32,104 nucleotides of DNA from an uncultured Flavobacteriales bacterium. GTDB taxonomy: Bacteria > Bacteroidota > Bacteroidia > Flavobacteriales_D > Parvicellaceae. The notes beneath the pieces were generated by a model. That model saw nothing but the letters and a program-made list of their open reading frames with translations. It ran no database searches and had not been told where the DNA came from. The position numbers were made by a program, and so were the translations under genes. The first letter of the stretch is position 1. The number at the start of each line of letters is the position of its first letter. Shown piece by piece: positions 8,164 through 17,411 of the stretch. The stretch lies in assembly GCA_938075455.1 (NCBI GenBank), contig CALJHN010000031.1:1-32104 (forward strand), in the 5' to 3' direction.

Positions 8164-8853
8164 ATGAAAAAAACCGTAATTACATTAGATGGTCATTCTG
8201 GTTGTGGAAAGAGTACTTTGGCTAAGCTTATTGCAAAAGAATTAAATTTTCTTTACATAGATACTGGTGCTATGTACAGAGCAATTTCTTTATTTTTTTT
8301 AGAATCCAACCAAATTCTTAAAAACGGAAAGTTAAGTTCAGACTTTAAAAAGACATTAGACTCGGTAAATATTGACTTTTCAAAACCAAACGAAAAAGGA
8401 GAAAGTTGGGTGAGATTAAACGGGGAAATAGTTGAGGATAAAATAAGGAATATTGAGATTTCTAATTTGGTTAGCGAGATAAGTAAAAACGCTTTTATTA
8501 GGAAGAAAATGGTTTTAATTCAACAATCTTATTCTGCCATAAGCAATCTTGTAATGGATGGTAGAGATATTGGTTCTGTAGTTTTTCCTAATGCAGATAT
8601 TAAATTTTGGGTTACTGCATCCGCAGAAAAAAGAGCATATAGAAGATGGTTAGAGTACAAACAAAAAGGTAAAAATATTTCCATTAAGGAGGTTACCAAA
8701 AACATTAACTTTAGAGATGAAAATGATCAAAACAGAAAAGTTAGTCCATTAATTAAACCATTAAATTCAATAATTATCGACAGCTCAGATATGGATATTG
8801 AACAGACATTTATTTATGCATTTACCTACATTCAAAACTATCTCAAAAAATAA
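8164..8853 (+). CDS. cmk: Cytidylate kinase
   Basis: Phosphorylates CMP and dCMP using ATP, in pyrimidine nucleotide supply. The 229-residue protein has the P-loop GHSGCGKS (10-17), the NMP-binding segment IDTGAMYRAI and the family signature MDGRDIGSVVFP followed by FWVTASAEKRAYRR. Length matches bacterial Cmk. It starts a few bases after the terminator T tract with no recognisable ribosome site, as is normal in this phylum. The next gene, truA, begins immediately after its stop codon, or overlaps it if an upstream ATG is used. Confidence 0.95.
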   Translation: MKKTVITLDGHSGCGKSTLAKLIAKELNFLYIDTGAMYRAISLFFLESNQILKNGKLSSDFKKTLDSVNIDFSKPNEKGESWVRLNGEIVEDKIRNIEISNLVSEISKNAFIRKKMVLIQQSYSAISNLVMDGRDIGSVVFPNADIKFWVTASAEKRAYRRWLEYKQKGKNISIKEVTKNINFRDENDQNRKVSPLIKPLNSIIIDSSDMDIEQTFIYAFTYIQNYLKK

Positions 8854-8854
8854 A

Positions 8855-9601
8855 TTGGAAAGAATCTTATTTGAAATAGCTTATAATGGTACCAAATACC
8901 ATGGTTGGCAAAAGCAAGACAACGCTTCAACAGTTCAAGAAATAATAGAAAAAAACTTATCTGTTTTACTTAAATCCAAAAATAATATCAATATTGTCGG
9001 ATGTGGAAGAACTGATACTGGTGTTCATGCAGAACAATATTTTTTTCATGTTGATATTTCTAGAGACCAAGATTTTGGTTCCCTTTTAAAAAGACTAAAC
9101 TTAATGCTTCCATCAGAAATATTAATTAAAAGCTACGAAATTAAAAATCCAGATTTTCATGCAAGATTTAGTGCTACAAGCAGAACTTATGAATATAGAA
9201 TATCTCAAAAAAAAGAACCCTTTTTTAATACTATGTTTAATCACATAAGTCATAATATAAATGTTGACTTAATGAATGAGTCGTGCAGTAAATTAATAGG
9301 GTTTAATGATTTCACATCTTTTAGTAAAGTACATACCGAAGTAAACAATTTTAACTGTCATGTTTATGAAGCATTTTGGATAAAAAAAAACCATCACATT
9401 ATTTTCACAATAAAAGCCAATAGATTTTTAAGAAATATGGTTCGAGCGATTGTAGGAACAATGTTACTTGTCGGAAGAAATAAAATAACTGTACAAGAAT
9501 TTTCAGATATTATTGTATCTAAAAGTAGATCTTCTGCAGGTCCCTCTGTAAAAGCCAAAGGATTATTTTTAACGAAAGTTGACTACAATAACCATGATTA
9601 A
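8855..9601 (+). CDS. truA: tRNA pseudouridine(38-40) synthase TruA
   Basis: Isomerises uridines 38-40 of the tRNA anticodon arm. The catalytic motif GRTDTGVHAE is present, with the nucleophilic Asp as residue 54 from the chosen start. The family N-terminus (ILFEIAYNGTKYHGWQKQ) and the segments HARFSATSRTYEYRI and RFLRNMVRAIVGTML are also clear. I chose TTG at 8855, one base after the cmk stop, because family members normally begin only a few residues before the AYNGTxYHGW motif; ATGs at 8798 and 8816 would add an extension encoded inside cmk. It overlaps the ABC transporter gene by 8 bases. Confidence 0.92.
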   Translation: MERILFEIAYNGTKYHGWQKQDNASTVQEIIEKNLSVLLKSKNNINIVGCGRTDTGVHAEQYFFHVDISRDQDFGSLLKRLNLMLPSEILIKSYEIKNPDFHARFSATSRTYEYRISQKKEPFFNTMFNHISHNINVDLMNESCSKLIGFNDFTSFSKVHTEVNNFNCHVYEAFWIKKNHHIIFTIKANRFLRNMVRAIVGTMLLVGRNKITVQEFSDIIVSKSRSSAGPSVKAKGLFLTKVDYNNHD

Positions 9602-11372
9602 CAATCAAAAAAAAAATTGGGATTCTAAATTATTTAGAAGAATTATAAGAGTTTCAAAACCTCATATTCATTTATTAATTTATGGTCTATTTTTAACTTT
9701 TTCTCTTGCTTTTCTTTCCCCCCTGAGACCCTATATTATAGGTAAGCTAGTTGGTGAATATGTGAGACTATCCGACGAAGAATCTTTGTTTTACGGTGCA
9801 TTACTAGTGGTAGCAATTTTAATTGTAGAATCTTTAATGTTAATAGCTGTTTCTTATCTGTCAAGTGACCTTGGCCAAAGAGTAGTTAAAGACTTAAGAG
9901 ATCAGTTGTTTAGACACATTACCAAACTTAGACTTAGATATTTTGATCAAAAACCGATAGGAATGTTGGTTACTAGATCGGTTAGCGATATGGAAACAAT
10001 TGCTGAAATATTTTCGCAAGGAATTTTAGTTATAGCTGGTGATTTACTCAAATTGACTGGTGTACTTTGTTTTATGTTTTATATCAATTGGAAACTAACT
10101 TTAATAGTCCTAATTCCAATCCCTATTCTTCTAATAAGTACTAGGATTTTTAAGAACGCAATTAAAACTTCTTTTCAGGAAGTAAGAAAGCAAATATCTG
10201 GTCTTAATTCTTTTGTTCAAGAACATATTACAGGTATGAATATTGTTCAAATATTTAGTAGGGAAGGAGTGGAGGCTTTAAAATTTAGCAAGATAAATTC
10301 TGCTCATAAAAAAGCCCATATAAAAGGAATTATGGCCTATTCAATATTTTTTCCAGTAGTAGAAATATTAAGTGCAACTTCTGTAGCTTTATTGGTCTTA
10401 TTTTGTATTTGGTCTATTTCCTATGGTAGAGTAGATTATGGTACTGTTACAACAGAGATGATGTCGTTTGTACTTTATGTTAATATGCTTTTTAGACCGA
10501 TTAGAATGTTAGCAGATAGGTTTAATACTCTACAAATGGGAATGGTAGGTTCGGCTAGAGTTTTTGAGCTTCTAGACACTAAAGAATATATTTTTCAAAA
10601 TGACAATTTAAAGCCTGAAATTTTCAATGGAAATATAAAATTTAATAATGTTCATTTTTCTTACGATAATAAAGCATCTGTATTTAATGGTTTAACTTTT
10701 GAAGTTAATGCAGGAGAGACAGTTGCCATTGTTGGTCCAACTGGAGCCGGTAAAACCTCCTTAATTAATTTAATCTCTAGATATTATGAGTTTCAAAAAG
10801 GGACTATCCTACTAGATGATTTTAATATTAGAAATTTAGATTTAGATGTTCTAAGATCTAAAATAGCAGTTGTGTTACAAGATGTTTTTCTTTACAATAC
10901 ATCAATTTTAGAAAACATTACTGTAGGAAATAGAAATATTTCTAGAGAGCAAGTAATAGAGTCAGCTAAAAAAGTTGGAGTTCATGAGTTTATAATGCAA
11001 TTACCAAATGGGTATGATTTTGAGGTTAAAGAAAGAGGAGCGTTGTTATCATCTGGCCAAAGACAGATTATTGCATTTATAAGAGCTTATGTTTATCAAC
11101 CTCAACTACTTATTCTAGATGAGGCGACATCTTCTATAGATTCATTGTCCGAAGAATTTATTCAGAATGCAACAGAAGAAATTACTAAGTCTAGAACCTC
11201 AATCATAATTGCCCATAGATTATCTACTATTCAAAATGCAGATTGTATTTTTGTAATGGACCAAGGGCAAATTGTAGAACAGGGCAAACATGTAGAGCTT
11301 TTGAAAAAAAAGGGTAAATATTTTGAACTTTATAAAAACCAGTTCATAAATCAGAATAGTGATGTAATTTAA
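9594..11372 (+). CDS. ABC exporter, fused permease and ATPase (MsbA-like)
   Basis: A 592-residue half-transporter: six membrane helices in about the first 310 residues, then a nucleotide-binding domain. Numbering from the ATG at 9594, Walker A is GPTGAGKT (381-388), the Q-loop is VVLQDVFLYN, the signature is LSSGQRQ (485-491), Walker B is LLILDEAT (505-512) and the H-loop is IAHRLS. The signature has Ser at its third position instead of Gly. Homodimers of this type flip lipids or export hydrophobic compounds; the substrate is not determined. The ATG at 9579 would also work, but 9594 gives the smaller overlap with truA. The stop codon overlaps the uvrA stop on the other strand, so the two genes converge without a visible terminator. 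Confidence 0.92.
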   Translation: MINNQKKNWDSKLFRRIIRVSKPHIHLLIYGLFLTFSLAFLSPLRPYIIGKLVGEYVRLSDEESLFYGALLVVAILIVESLMLIAVSYLSSDLGQRVVKDLRDQLFRHITKLRLRYFDQKPIGMLVTRSVSDMETIAEIFSQGILVIAGDLLKLTGVLCFMFYINWKLTLIVLIPIPILLISTRIFKNAIKTSFQEVRKQISGLNSFVQEHITGMNIVQIFSREGVEALKFSKINSAHKKAHIKGIMAYSIFFPVVEILSATSVALLVLFCIWSISYGRVDYGTVTTEMMSFVLYVNMLFRPIRMLADRFNTLQMGMVGSARVFELLDTKEYIFQNDNLKPEIFNGNIKFNNVHFSYDNKASVFNGLTFEVNAGETVAIVGPTGAGKTSLINLISRYYEFQKGTILLDDFNIRNLDLDVLRSKIAVVLQDVFLYNTSILENITVGNRNISREQVIESAKKVGVHEFIMQLPNGYDFEVKERGALLSSGQRQIIAFIRAYVYQPQLLILDEATSSIDSLSEEFIQNATEEITKSRTSIIIAHRLSTIQNADCIFVMDQGQIVEQGKHVELLKKKGKYFELYKNQFINQNSDVI

Positions 11373-14146
11373 ATGTATTCTTTAAGATGATCTTTGGTAG
11401 GGGAAAACACTTTACTTTTAACAAAGCTTTCTGGACTGCCTTCAAAAACTAAAGTTCCTCCTTTATCTCCCCCCTCAGGTCCCAAATCTACTATCCAATC
11501 TGCAGTTTTAATAATATCCATATGATGTTCAATAATTACTACATGGTGTCCCATCTCTACTAAATCTTGAAGTGCTTTTATTAGTTTTTTTACATCGTGA
11601 AAATGTAATCCTGTAGTTGGTTCGTCAAAAATAAAAAGCTTTTTCTGTTTTGATTTGTTTTGGCTTAGGAAGGAAGCTAATTTTATCCTTTGTGCTTCGC
11701 CACCACTAAGAGTATTGGAAGCTTGTCCAAGTTGTACATATTCAAGTCCAACTTCAGAAAGAGCAAATATTTTGGATTTTATCTTTTTACATAGGGTATT
11801 ATCTTCATTGAAAAAATCAAGACTTTCTTCAACTGTCATTTCTAATACTTGAGAAATATCTTTTCCTTTAAATTTAACTTCTAAAACTTCTTCTTTGAAT
11901 CTTTTCCCATCACACTCATCGCATTTAAGATGAACATCTGCCATGAATTGCATGGATATTGTTAATTGTCCTTCGCCTTGACACTTTTCGCATCTTCCAC
12001 CATCGACATTAAAACTAAAATATCCAGCTTTAAAACCTTTTGCTTTGGCATGTTTTTGACTTGCAAAAAGTTGTCTAATATCGTCATAACCTTTAGTGTA
12101 GGTTATAGGGTTTGACCTTGAGCTTTTGCCAATAGGATTTTGATTTATATATTCCACTCCACTTAACAGATCAAAATTCATTTTTATATCGTTACAGTGG
12201 CTAGCTTTGACTAATCCTGTCAAGAAAAATCTTTCCAAAAAAGTATAAAGTATTTCACCAATTAAAGTAGATTTTCCACTTCCACTTACACCAGTTACAA
12301 CACAAATTTGATTTAATGGTATTTTAACCGTTATGTTCTGTAGATTGTGAAGGTATGCCTGTTCAATAACTATAAAATCTTTAGCTTTTCTTCTTACTTT
12401 TGGAACTTCTATCTTGTATTGCCCGGTAAGATATTTTGCTGTTAAACTTTTACTAGCTTTTACTAATTCACTATGATTTCCCTTGAAAACTACTTCTCCA
12501 CCGTGTCTTCCTGCATAGGGGCCAATATCAATAATCATATCTGCAGATTTCATCATTTCTTCATCGTGTTCAACAACAATGACAGAATTTCCAACGTCTC
12601 TTAATTTTTTTAAAACTTCAATTAACCTAAGACTATCTCTTGGATGTAATCCAATAGATGGCTCATCTAAAATATACATAGAACCAACCAAAGAACTTCC
12701 AATTGATGTTGCTAGATTTATTCTTTGAGATTCTCCACCTGAAAGAGAATTGGAAGCTCTTTCCATAGTTAAATAGCCAAGACCTACATCTTTTAAATAG
12801 CTGAGTCTAGAGTTTATTTCATCTATAATTCTTGTGGCAATTTTTTTTTCTTCAGAATTTAATTTTAGAGATTTAAAAAATAATGTTGCATCACTAATGG
12901 ACATTCTATTTATCTCACTAATAGACTTGTTATTTATTTTCACATAATCTGCATCTGCTCTCAACCTGCTTCCTTTGCATGAATTACATTTGGTTTTCCC
13001 TCTATATCTTGAGAGCATTACTCTATACTGTATTTTGTATGCATTTTTCTCCAAAAAATTAAAAAACGCATAAATACCTTGAAAGTAACTATTTCCATTC
13101 CATAGTAAATCAAGATTTTCGTTTGATAAATTTCTAATTGGTTCATGAACAGGAAAATCAAAATAATGGGCATTATTTATAAGCTCAGCCTTCCAAACAC
13201 TCATTTTTTCACCTTTCCAACAAACTATAGCATCTTCATAAATACTTAAATTAGGATTGGGAATTACCAGTTCAGAATCTATACCGGTAACTTTTCCAAA
13301 TCCTTCACATTTCTTACATGCCCCAAAAGGACTATTAAAAGAGAAAAAGTCTAAGCTAGGTTCTTCAAATAGAATCTCATCCTTTATAAAAAGATTATTG
13401 AATTTCTTAATTGTTGGTTTTTTGCCATTAAATGAAACTATATTGCATTTTCCCTTTCCTTCATGAAATCCAAGTTCAAGAGATTCTAATATTCTAGATT
13501 GATTTTCAGGGCTATTGTCATTGGTTATTCTATCGACTATTATTTCTAAATTCTCAGGTTTATGTCCAGTTTCAATAGCAATTGCTTTTCCATTTTTCCA
13601 TAATTTAGAATAGCCTTGTTGGATATAGATTTTAATTTGCTCGTCCAATGTTCTTCCCTTTGGAATATTCAACGGACATGAAATCATAAGTTTAGAATCT
13701 TTAGGGAGTCCAAGAACATAATTTAAAACATCTTCAGGATTGTCTTTTGTTACTATCTGGTTGCTAACAGGAGAATATGTTTTTCCTATCCTAGCAAATA
13801 AAAGTTTTAAATAATCATAAATTTCAGTAGTGGTTCCAACGGTACTTCTTGTATTGGATGAATTTACCTTTTGTTCGATAGCAATTGCAGGTGAAATTCC
13901 TTTAATATCGTCAATATCTGGTTTTTCAATTCTTCCTAAAAACAATCTTGCATACGAGCTAAGACTTTCAATGTATCTTCTGTGGCCTTCAGCATAAAGA
14001 GTGTCAAATGCTAGTGAAGACTTTCCCGATCCAGAAACACCAGTTAAAACAGTTAATTTGTTTCTAGGAATAGAGACATTAATATTCTTTAAGTTATGTA
14101 CTCTAGCACCAATTATCTCGATATTTTTGTAAGTTTTGACTCCCAT
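11369..14146 (-). CDS. uvrA: Excinuclease ABC subunit A
   Basis: The damage-scanning ATPase of nucleotide excision repair, partner of UvrB. The 925-residue protein has the two ATPase halves of the family: P-loops GVSGSGKSS at about 36 and GVSGSGKST at about 618, ABC signatures LSGGESQRI at about 468 and LSGGEAQRI at about 815, a CxxC zinc module split between about 275 (CKKCEGFG) and about 385 (CNSCKGSR), and the C-terminal zinc finger CEKCQGEG to CDECDGKRF at about 717-742 that is needed for damage discrimination. No residues appear missing. It is transcribed alone, divergently from an ECF sigma gene, and has a candidate promoter at 14166-14197. Confidence 0.97.
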   Translation of the reverse strand: MGVKTYKNIEIIGARVHNLKNINVSIPRNKLTVLTGVSGSGKSSLAFDTLYAEGHRRYIESLSSYARLFLGRIEKPDIDDIKGISPAIAIEQKVNSSNTRSTVGTTTEIYDYLKLLFARIGKTYSPVSNQIVTKDNPEDVLNYVLGLPKDSKLMISCPLNIPKGRTLDEQIKIYIQQGYSKLWKNGKAIAIETGHKPENLEIIVDRITNDNSPENQSRILESLELGFHEGKGKCNIVSFNGKKPTIKKFNNLFIKDEILFEEPSLDFFSFNSPFGACKKCEGFGKVTGIDSELVIPNPNLSIYEDAIVCWKGEKMSVWKAELINNAHYFDFPVHEPIRNLSNENLDLLWNGNSYFQGIYAFFNFLEKNAYKIQYRVMLSRYRGKTKCNSCKGSRLRADADYVKINNKSISEINRMSISDATLFFKSLKLNSEEKKIATRIIDEINSRLSYLKDVGLGYLTMERASNSLSGGESQRINLATSIGSSLVGSMYILDEPSIGLHPRDSLRLIEVLKKLRDVGNSVIVVEHDEEMMKSADMIIDIGPYAGRHGGEVVFKGNHSELVKASKSLTAKYLTGQYKIEVPKVRRKAKDFIVIEQAYLHNLQNITVKIPLNQICVVTGVSGSGKSTLIGEILYTFLERFFLTGLVKASHCNDIKMNFDLLSGVEYINQNPIGKSSRSNPITYTKGYDDIRQLFASQKHAKAKGFKAGYFSFNVDGGRCEKCQGEGQLTISMQFMADVHLKCDECDGKRFKEEVLEVKFKGKDISQVLEMTVEESLDFFNEDNTLCKKIKSKIFALSEVGLEYVQLGQASNTLSGGEAQRIKLASFLSQNKSKQKKLFIFDEPTTGLHFHDVKKLIKALQDLVEMGHHVVIIEHHMDIIKTADWIVDLGPEGGDKGGTLVFEGSPESFVKSKVFSPTKDHLKEYI

Positions 14147-14165
14147 CTATGCGTGAAACAGTTTG

Positions 14166-14197
14166 CAAAAATAATAGAATTGTTTTCAGTTAATCAA
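14166..14197 (-). promoter_or_regulatory. Candidate uvrA promoter
   Basis: On the minus strand TTG (14195-14197) precedes TATTTTTG (14166-14173) by 21 bases, matching the Bacteroidota -33/-7 arrangement. The predicted start lies about 15-20 bases upstream of the uvrA ATG. No LexA-like site was seen. Confidence 0.5.
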
Positions 14198-14206
14198 TTT
14201 GTTTCC

Positions 14207-14214
14207 TATATTTG
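14207..14214 (+). promoter_or_regulatory. -7 element upstream of the ECF sigma gene
   Basis: TATATTTG fits the TAnnTTTG consensus exactly. The only nearby -33 candidate (TTG at 14180-14182) is spaced 24 bases, slightly long. The leader to the ATG at 14293 would be about 75 bases. It almost abuts the uvrA promoter on the other strand. Confidence 0.45.
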
Positions 14215-14292
14215 AACTTAATCATAAAAATAATTGCCTATATAGCCATTCTACTTTAATAATTTATTTTTTTAACAATTAAACGTAGAATT

Positions 14293-14889
14293 ATGTACGC
14301 AAATGAAAGTGATGAAATCCTAGTAAATAAGTTTCGTTCAGGTGATAACAAAAGTTTTGATGCAATTCTTTTGAAATACAAACAAAGGGTATTTTCCTAT
14401 ATTTTTAAGTTGGTTAAGGATCAAGATTTAACCAATGATATTTTTCAAGAAGTTTTTATTAAAGTAATCACAAGCTTAAAGAAAGACCACTACAATCATG
14501 AAGGAAAACTACTTTCTTGGATATTAAGGATTGCTCATAACCAAGTGATTGACCATTTTAGAAAAGATTCAAAAATGCCTATCGCAGGACGTTCTCCAAG
14601 TCTTAAAGATGATTTTAATATTTTTGATTTATTAGACTTAAAAGAAGACTCCGTCGAAGATATTATTGTTTCTAAACAAATAATGGAAGATGTAAGATTA
14701 TTGGTAGATGAATTACCAGAAGAACAAATGGAAGTTGTGAGAATGCGTTATTTTCTTCAAATGAGCTTTAAAGATATTGCAGATAATACTGGAGTTAGTA
14801 TTAATACCTCCTTAGGTAGAATGAGGTATGCTTTGATCAATCTTAGAAAATTAATTCAGAACAAAAAATTAATTTTAACCAACTCATAG
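14293..14889 (+). CDS. RNA polymerase sigma factor, ECF type
   Basis: A 198-residue sigma-70 family protein with only regions 2 and 4. Region 2 is at about 25-95 (KQRVFSYIFKLVKD, DIFQEVFIKVITSL, LLSWILRIAHNQVIDHFRK), and region 4 is at about 130-185 (LPEEQMEVVRMRYFLQMSFK, ADNTGVSINTSLGRMRYAL) with the helix-turn-helix. There is no adjacent membrane anti-sigma gene, so regulation is probably not by the FecR or zinc-finger anti-sigma route. A 47-residue protein gene follows 59 bases downstream. This sigma gene beside uvrA resembles an arrangement I recall from other Flavobacteriia (from memory, not searched). Its regulon is unknown. Confidence 0.9.
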   Translation: MYANESDEILVNKFRSGDNKSFDAILLKYKQRVFSYIFKLVKDQDLTNDIFQEVFIKVITSLKKDHYNHEGKLLSWILRIAHNQVIDHFRKDSKMPIAGRSPSLKDDFNIFDLLDLKEDSVEDIIVSKQIMEDVRLLVDELPEEQMEVVRMRYFLQMSFKDIADNTGVSINTSLGRMRYALINLRKLIQNKKLILTNS

Positions 14890-14948
14890 AACACAATATT
14901 TGTTTTTTTGTATCGTTAGTAATCTATAAATTTAGAAAAGCCTATGGT

Positions 14949-15092
14949 ATGAAAACTACAAAACCCCTTTACAACAAAAAAGTAATAGAGCCATCTGTAG
15001 AAACGATAATGAATATAAAGTCGTTTGCAAGAAATTATGTTACTTGTTATTCAGCTAGTCTAAAAAGAAATATTGACTGGATAAAAAATTAG
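14949..15092 (+). CDS. Small conserved-looking protein downstream of the ECF sigma gene
   Basis: A 47-residue open frame from ATG 14949 to TAG 15090-15092. The protein is basic (starts MKTTKPLYNKKVIEPSVETI), has no membrane segment or signal peptide, and contains one Cys. The codon use looks like that of neighbouring genes, and it ends exactly one base before the stop codon of the convergent dehydrogenase gene, so the space is fully used. Its start of the form K-x-x-KP-x-YNKKV-x-EPS resembles small hypothetical proteins I recall next to this sigma factor in Flavobacteriia, but no search was possible. It could be a modulator of the sigma factor (speculation). Confidence 0.55.
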   Translation: MKTTKPLYNKKVIEPSVETIMNIKSFARNYVTCYSASLKRNIDWIKN

Positions 15093-15980
15093 TTATTTAA
15101 AATATTCTGAAACGAAGAGTTCTTTTGTTTCATGCTTCCAGGAATAAAATCCTTCCCCAGATTTTACACCTAATTTCCCAGCCGTAACCATATTTACAAG
15201 TAAGGGACAGGGAGCATATTTGTCAGTCCCAAATCCTTGCTGAAGTACTTTTAGAATAGCAAGACAAACGTCTAAACCAATAAAATCTGCTAATTGCAAA
15301 GGTCCCATTGGGTGTGCCATACCAAGCTTCATAACAGTATCTATTTCTTCAACTCCAGCCACGCCTTCGTGCAAAGTAATAATTGCTTCATTAATCATCG
15401 GAATTAAAATTTTATTGGCTACAAATCCTGGAAAATCATTTACTTCCACTGGGGATTTTCCAATTTTATGAGAAAGCTTCATAATTGTCTCCAATGTTTG
15501 AGTAGATGTAGAATAACCTTTAATTACTTCAATTAGCTTCATTATTGGAACAGGATTCATAAAGTGCATTCCGATCACTTTGTCTGGTCTGGAAGTATTT
15601 GCCGCTATTTTAGTAATAGAGATAGAGGAGGTATTTGTTGATAAAATACATTCTTTTGGACTGTGTAAATCAATTTCTTTAAAAATAGAAAGTTTTACAT
15701 CTAAGTTTTCTGTAGCTGCTTCAATAACTAATTCGGCATTTTTAACCCCATTTTTAATTTCTGAAATAGTAGTTAAATTATTCAAAGTATTTTCTTTCTG
15801 CAAATCAGTTATTTTCTCTTTGGCAACCATTCTATCTAGATTCCTAGAAATTGTTTTAACTGCTTTTTCTAGTGCTTCTTGCGATACATCTATTAAATTA
15901 ACTTGGTACCCATTTTGAGCAAAAACATGAGCTATTCCATTTCCCATTGTTCCTGCACCAATTACAGAAATATTTTTCAT
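15093..15980 (-). CDS. 3-hydroxybutyryl-CoA (3-hydroxyacyl-CoA) dehydrogenase
   Basis: Oxidises L-3-hydroxyacyl-CoA to 3-ketoacyl-CoA with NAD(P)+, or runs in reverse in acetoacetyl-CoA reduction. The 295-residue stand-alone enzyme has a Rossmann motif GAGTMGNGIA (8-17), the catalytic Ser in STNTSS (around 114-119), the catalytic His139 in GMHFMNP with Glu151 as its expected partner, and the C-terminal domain marked by NDFPGFVANKILIPMINEA and AHPMGPLQLADFIGLD. No hydratase domain is fused, which separates it from FadB. It is the last gene of the minus-strand cluster that includes the sugar transferase, 33 bases downstream of it. Confidence 0.93.
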   Translation of the reverse strand: MKNISVIGAGTMGNGIAHVFAQNGYQVNLIDVSQEALEKAVKTISRNLDRMVAKEKITDLQKENTLNNLTTISEIKNGVKNAELVIEAATENLDVKLSIFKEIDLHSPKECILSTNTSSISITKIAANTSRPDKVIGMHFMNPVPIMKLIEVIKGYSTSTQTLETIMKLSHKIGKSPVEVNDFPGFVANKILIPMINEAIITLHEGVAGVEEIDTVMKLGMAHPMGPLQLADFIGLDVCLAILKVLQQGFGTDKYAPCPLLVNMVTAGKLGVKSGEGFYSWKHETKELFVSEYFK

Positions 15981-16013
15981 CTTTATATTTTTACTAATTT
16001 ACTTAATATTGGA

Positions 16014-17411
16014 TTATTTACCCGATCCTTTTAACATTATTATTATTGTATAAAATAGAATTTTCATGTCTAAAACTAAGGACATATTTTCTACATAGAG
16101 TAAGTCAAACTTTAATCTAGCAATCATCTCATCTACATTTTCTGCATAACCGTATTTAACTTGTCCCCAACTTGTGATTCCTGGTTTGACATTACTTATA
16201 TGTTTGTAATGAGGAGCTTTTTTGATTATTTCATCAATATAGTACTGTCTTTCAGGTCTTGGACCTACCAATGACATATCACCTTTAATAACATTAAAAA
16301 ATTGAGGAGTTTCGTCTAGTCTAGTTTTTCTCATGAATCTTCCAATAGGGGTAATTCTCGGATCATTTTTACTTGATAGCTGCGGCCCATTTTTCTCTGA
16401 TTCTAAAAACATAGACCTAAACTTAAATATTTCAAAAGGTTTGTTTTCTAATCCAATTCGCTCTTGTTTAAAAATTATTCCCCCTTTGGAACCAAACTTT
16501 ATTAGAATAGCTAAAACGATAAAAACAGGAATTAACATAACAATTGCAATTATAGAAATTAAAAGATCTAAGATTCTTTTGATAGTTTTTTGCCAAGATG
16601 GCATTATTTCAGGATTAACTGATATTAGAAGGGCTCCAAAAATAGAATTCATTTTTACAGAACCAGTTAGAATACTGTACATATCTGCAATGACTTTTAT
16701 CTCTACTTTTAGGTTTGCTAAATCATTTATGATTTCATTAGTCTTTGTTAAATCATCAGATTCTGTAGCTATTATTACCTCTTCAATTTCAAAATCTTCA
16801 ATGATTTTATTGATTTGATGATAATCTCCTAATTTATTAAGCCCAGTTTCCCCAATAAAATCTTTACTATTTGCTGTAGACACGTAACCTATAAAAAAAT
16901 GTCCTGTTCCTTTTTTTAAATTGTTGATTTCATTGAAAATATCCTTTGCTTTTTTTTCACTTCCAATTAAAATGGTATTGAAGCCAATTTTTTTTTGGTG
17001 GATACTACTCACAGTTTTGGAGGTAAGTAAGATTCTTGGAGTGAATGTTAGGGAAATATGCAAAACAATTAATGCAGTGATTAAACTATAATAGTCTTGA
17101 TAGGAGTTAATTTTGTCATCTAATAAAAAAGTAAAGAAAATGAATATAATTCCTATAAAAGATTGGGATAATGTTTGGGTGACTTCTTTAATACGGTATT
17201 TTTTGTAGACATTTTTATAGTTTCCAAATGCAGAATAAACCAAAATCCAAAATATGGATATTAATATGGTGCTAACTACTAATTTGTGGTTTATTTCAAA
17301 TGGATAATTTTCAATGTAAGTTTTCCTGTAATAATTGAATAACAGCCAACTAATAGCAGAAGATAGAAAGTCCGAAAAGAAATAAAATATCCAAAAGTAT
17401 TTCTTTCTCAT
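16014..17411 (-). CDS. Polyprenyl-phosphate sugar-1-phosphate transferase (WcaJ-like)
   Basis: Transfers a sugar-1-phosphate from a nucleotide sugar to undecaprenyl phosphate, starting exopolysaccharide or O-unit assembly in the inner membrane. The 465 residues comprise four to five N-terminal membrane helices (1-110), a central Rossmann-like CoA-binding domain (about 145-250), a further hydrophobic segment (about 285-307) and the C-terminal bacterial sugar transferase domain with FKFRSMF, the basic KTRLDETPQFFNVIKGDMS segment, VGPRPE and VKPGITSWGQV. Its start overlaps the end of the lipoprotein gene by ATGA, so the two are probably translationally coupled. No glycosyltransferases, Wzx or Wzy lie nearby, so it is separated from any large polysaccharide cluster within this window. 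Confidence 0.92.
   Translation of the reverse strand: MRKKYFWIFYFFSDFLSSAISWLLFNYYRKTYIENYPFEINHKLVVSTILISIFWILVYSAFGNYKNVYKKYRIKEVTQTLSQSFIGIIFIFFTFLLDDKINSYQDYYSLITALIVLHISLTFTPRILLTSKTVSSIHQKKIGFNTILIGSEKKAKDIFNEINNLKKGTGHFFIGYVSTANSKDFIGETGLNKLGDYHQINKIIEDFEIEEVIIATESDDLTKTNEIINDLANLKVEIKVIADMYSILTGSVKMNSIFGALLISVNPEIMPSWQKTIKRILDLLISIIAIVMLIPVFIVLAILIKFGSKGGIIFKQERIGLENKPFEIFKFRSMFLESEKNGPQLSSKNDPRITPIGRFMRKTRLDETPQFFNVIKGDMSLVGPRPERQYYIDEIIKKAPHYKHISNVKPGITSWGQVKYGYAENVDEMIARLKFDLLYVENMSLVLDMKILFYTIIIMLKGSGK

Noticed and set aside
10963..11101. Degenerate ABC signature (LSSGQ) as a sign of an inactive transporter
   Set aside because: Walker A, Walker B, Q-loop and H-loop are intact, and as I recall the third signature position varies in the Bacteroidota members of this exporter group, so loss of function is not indicated.
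16333..16818. A 161-codon open frame on the plus strand
   Set aside because: It lies wholly inside the sugar transferase gene on the opposite strand, where the domain evidence is strong.
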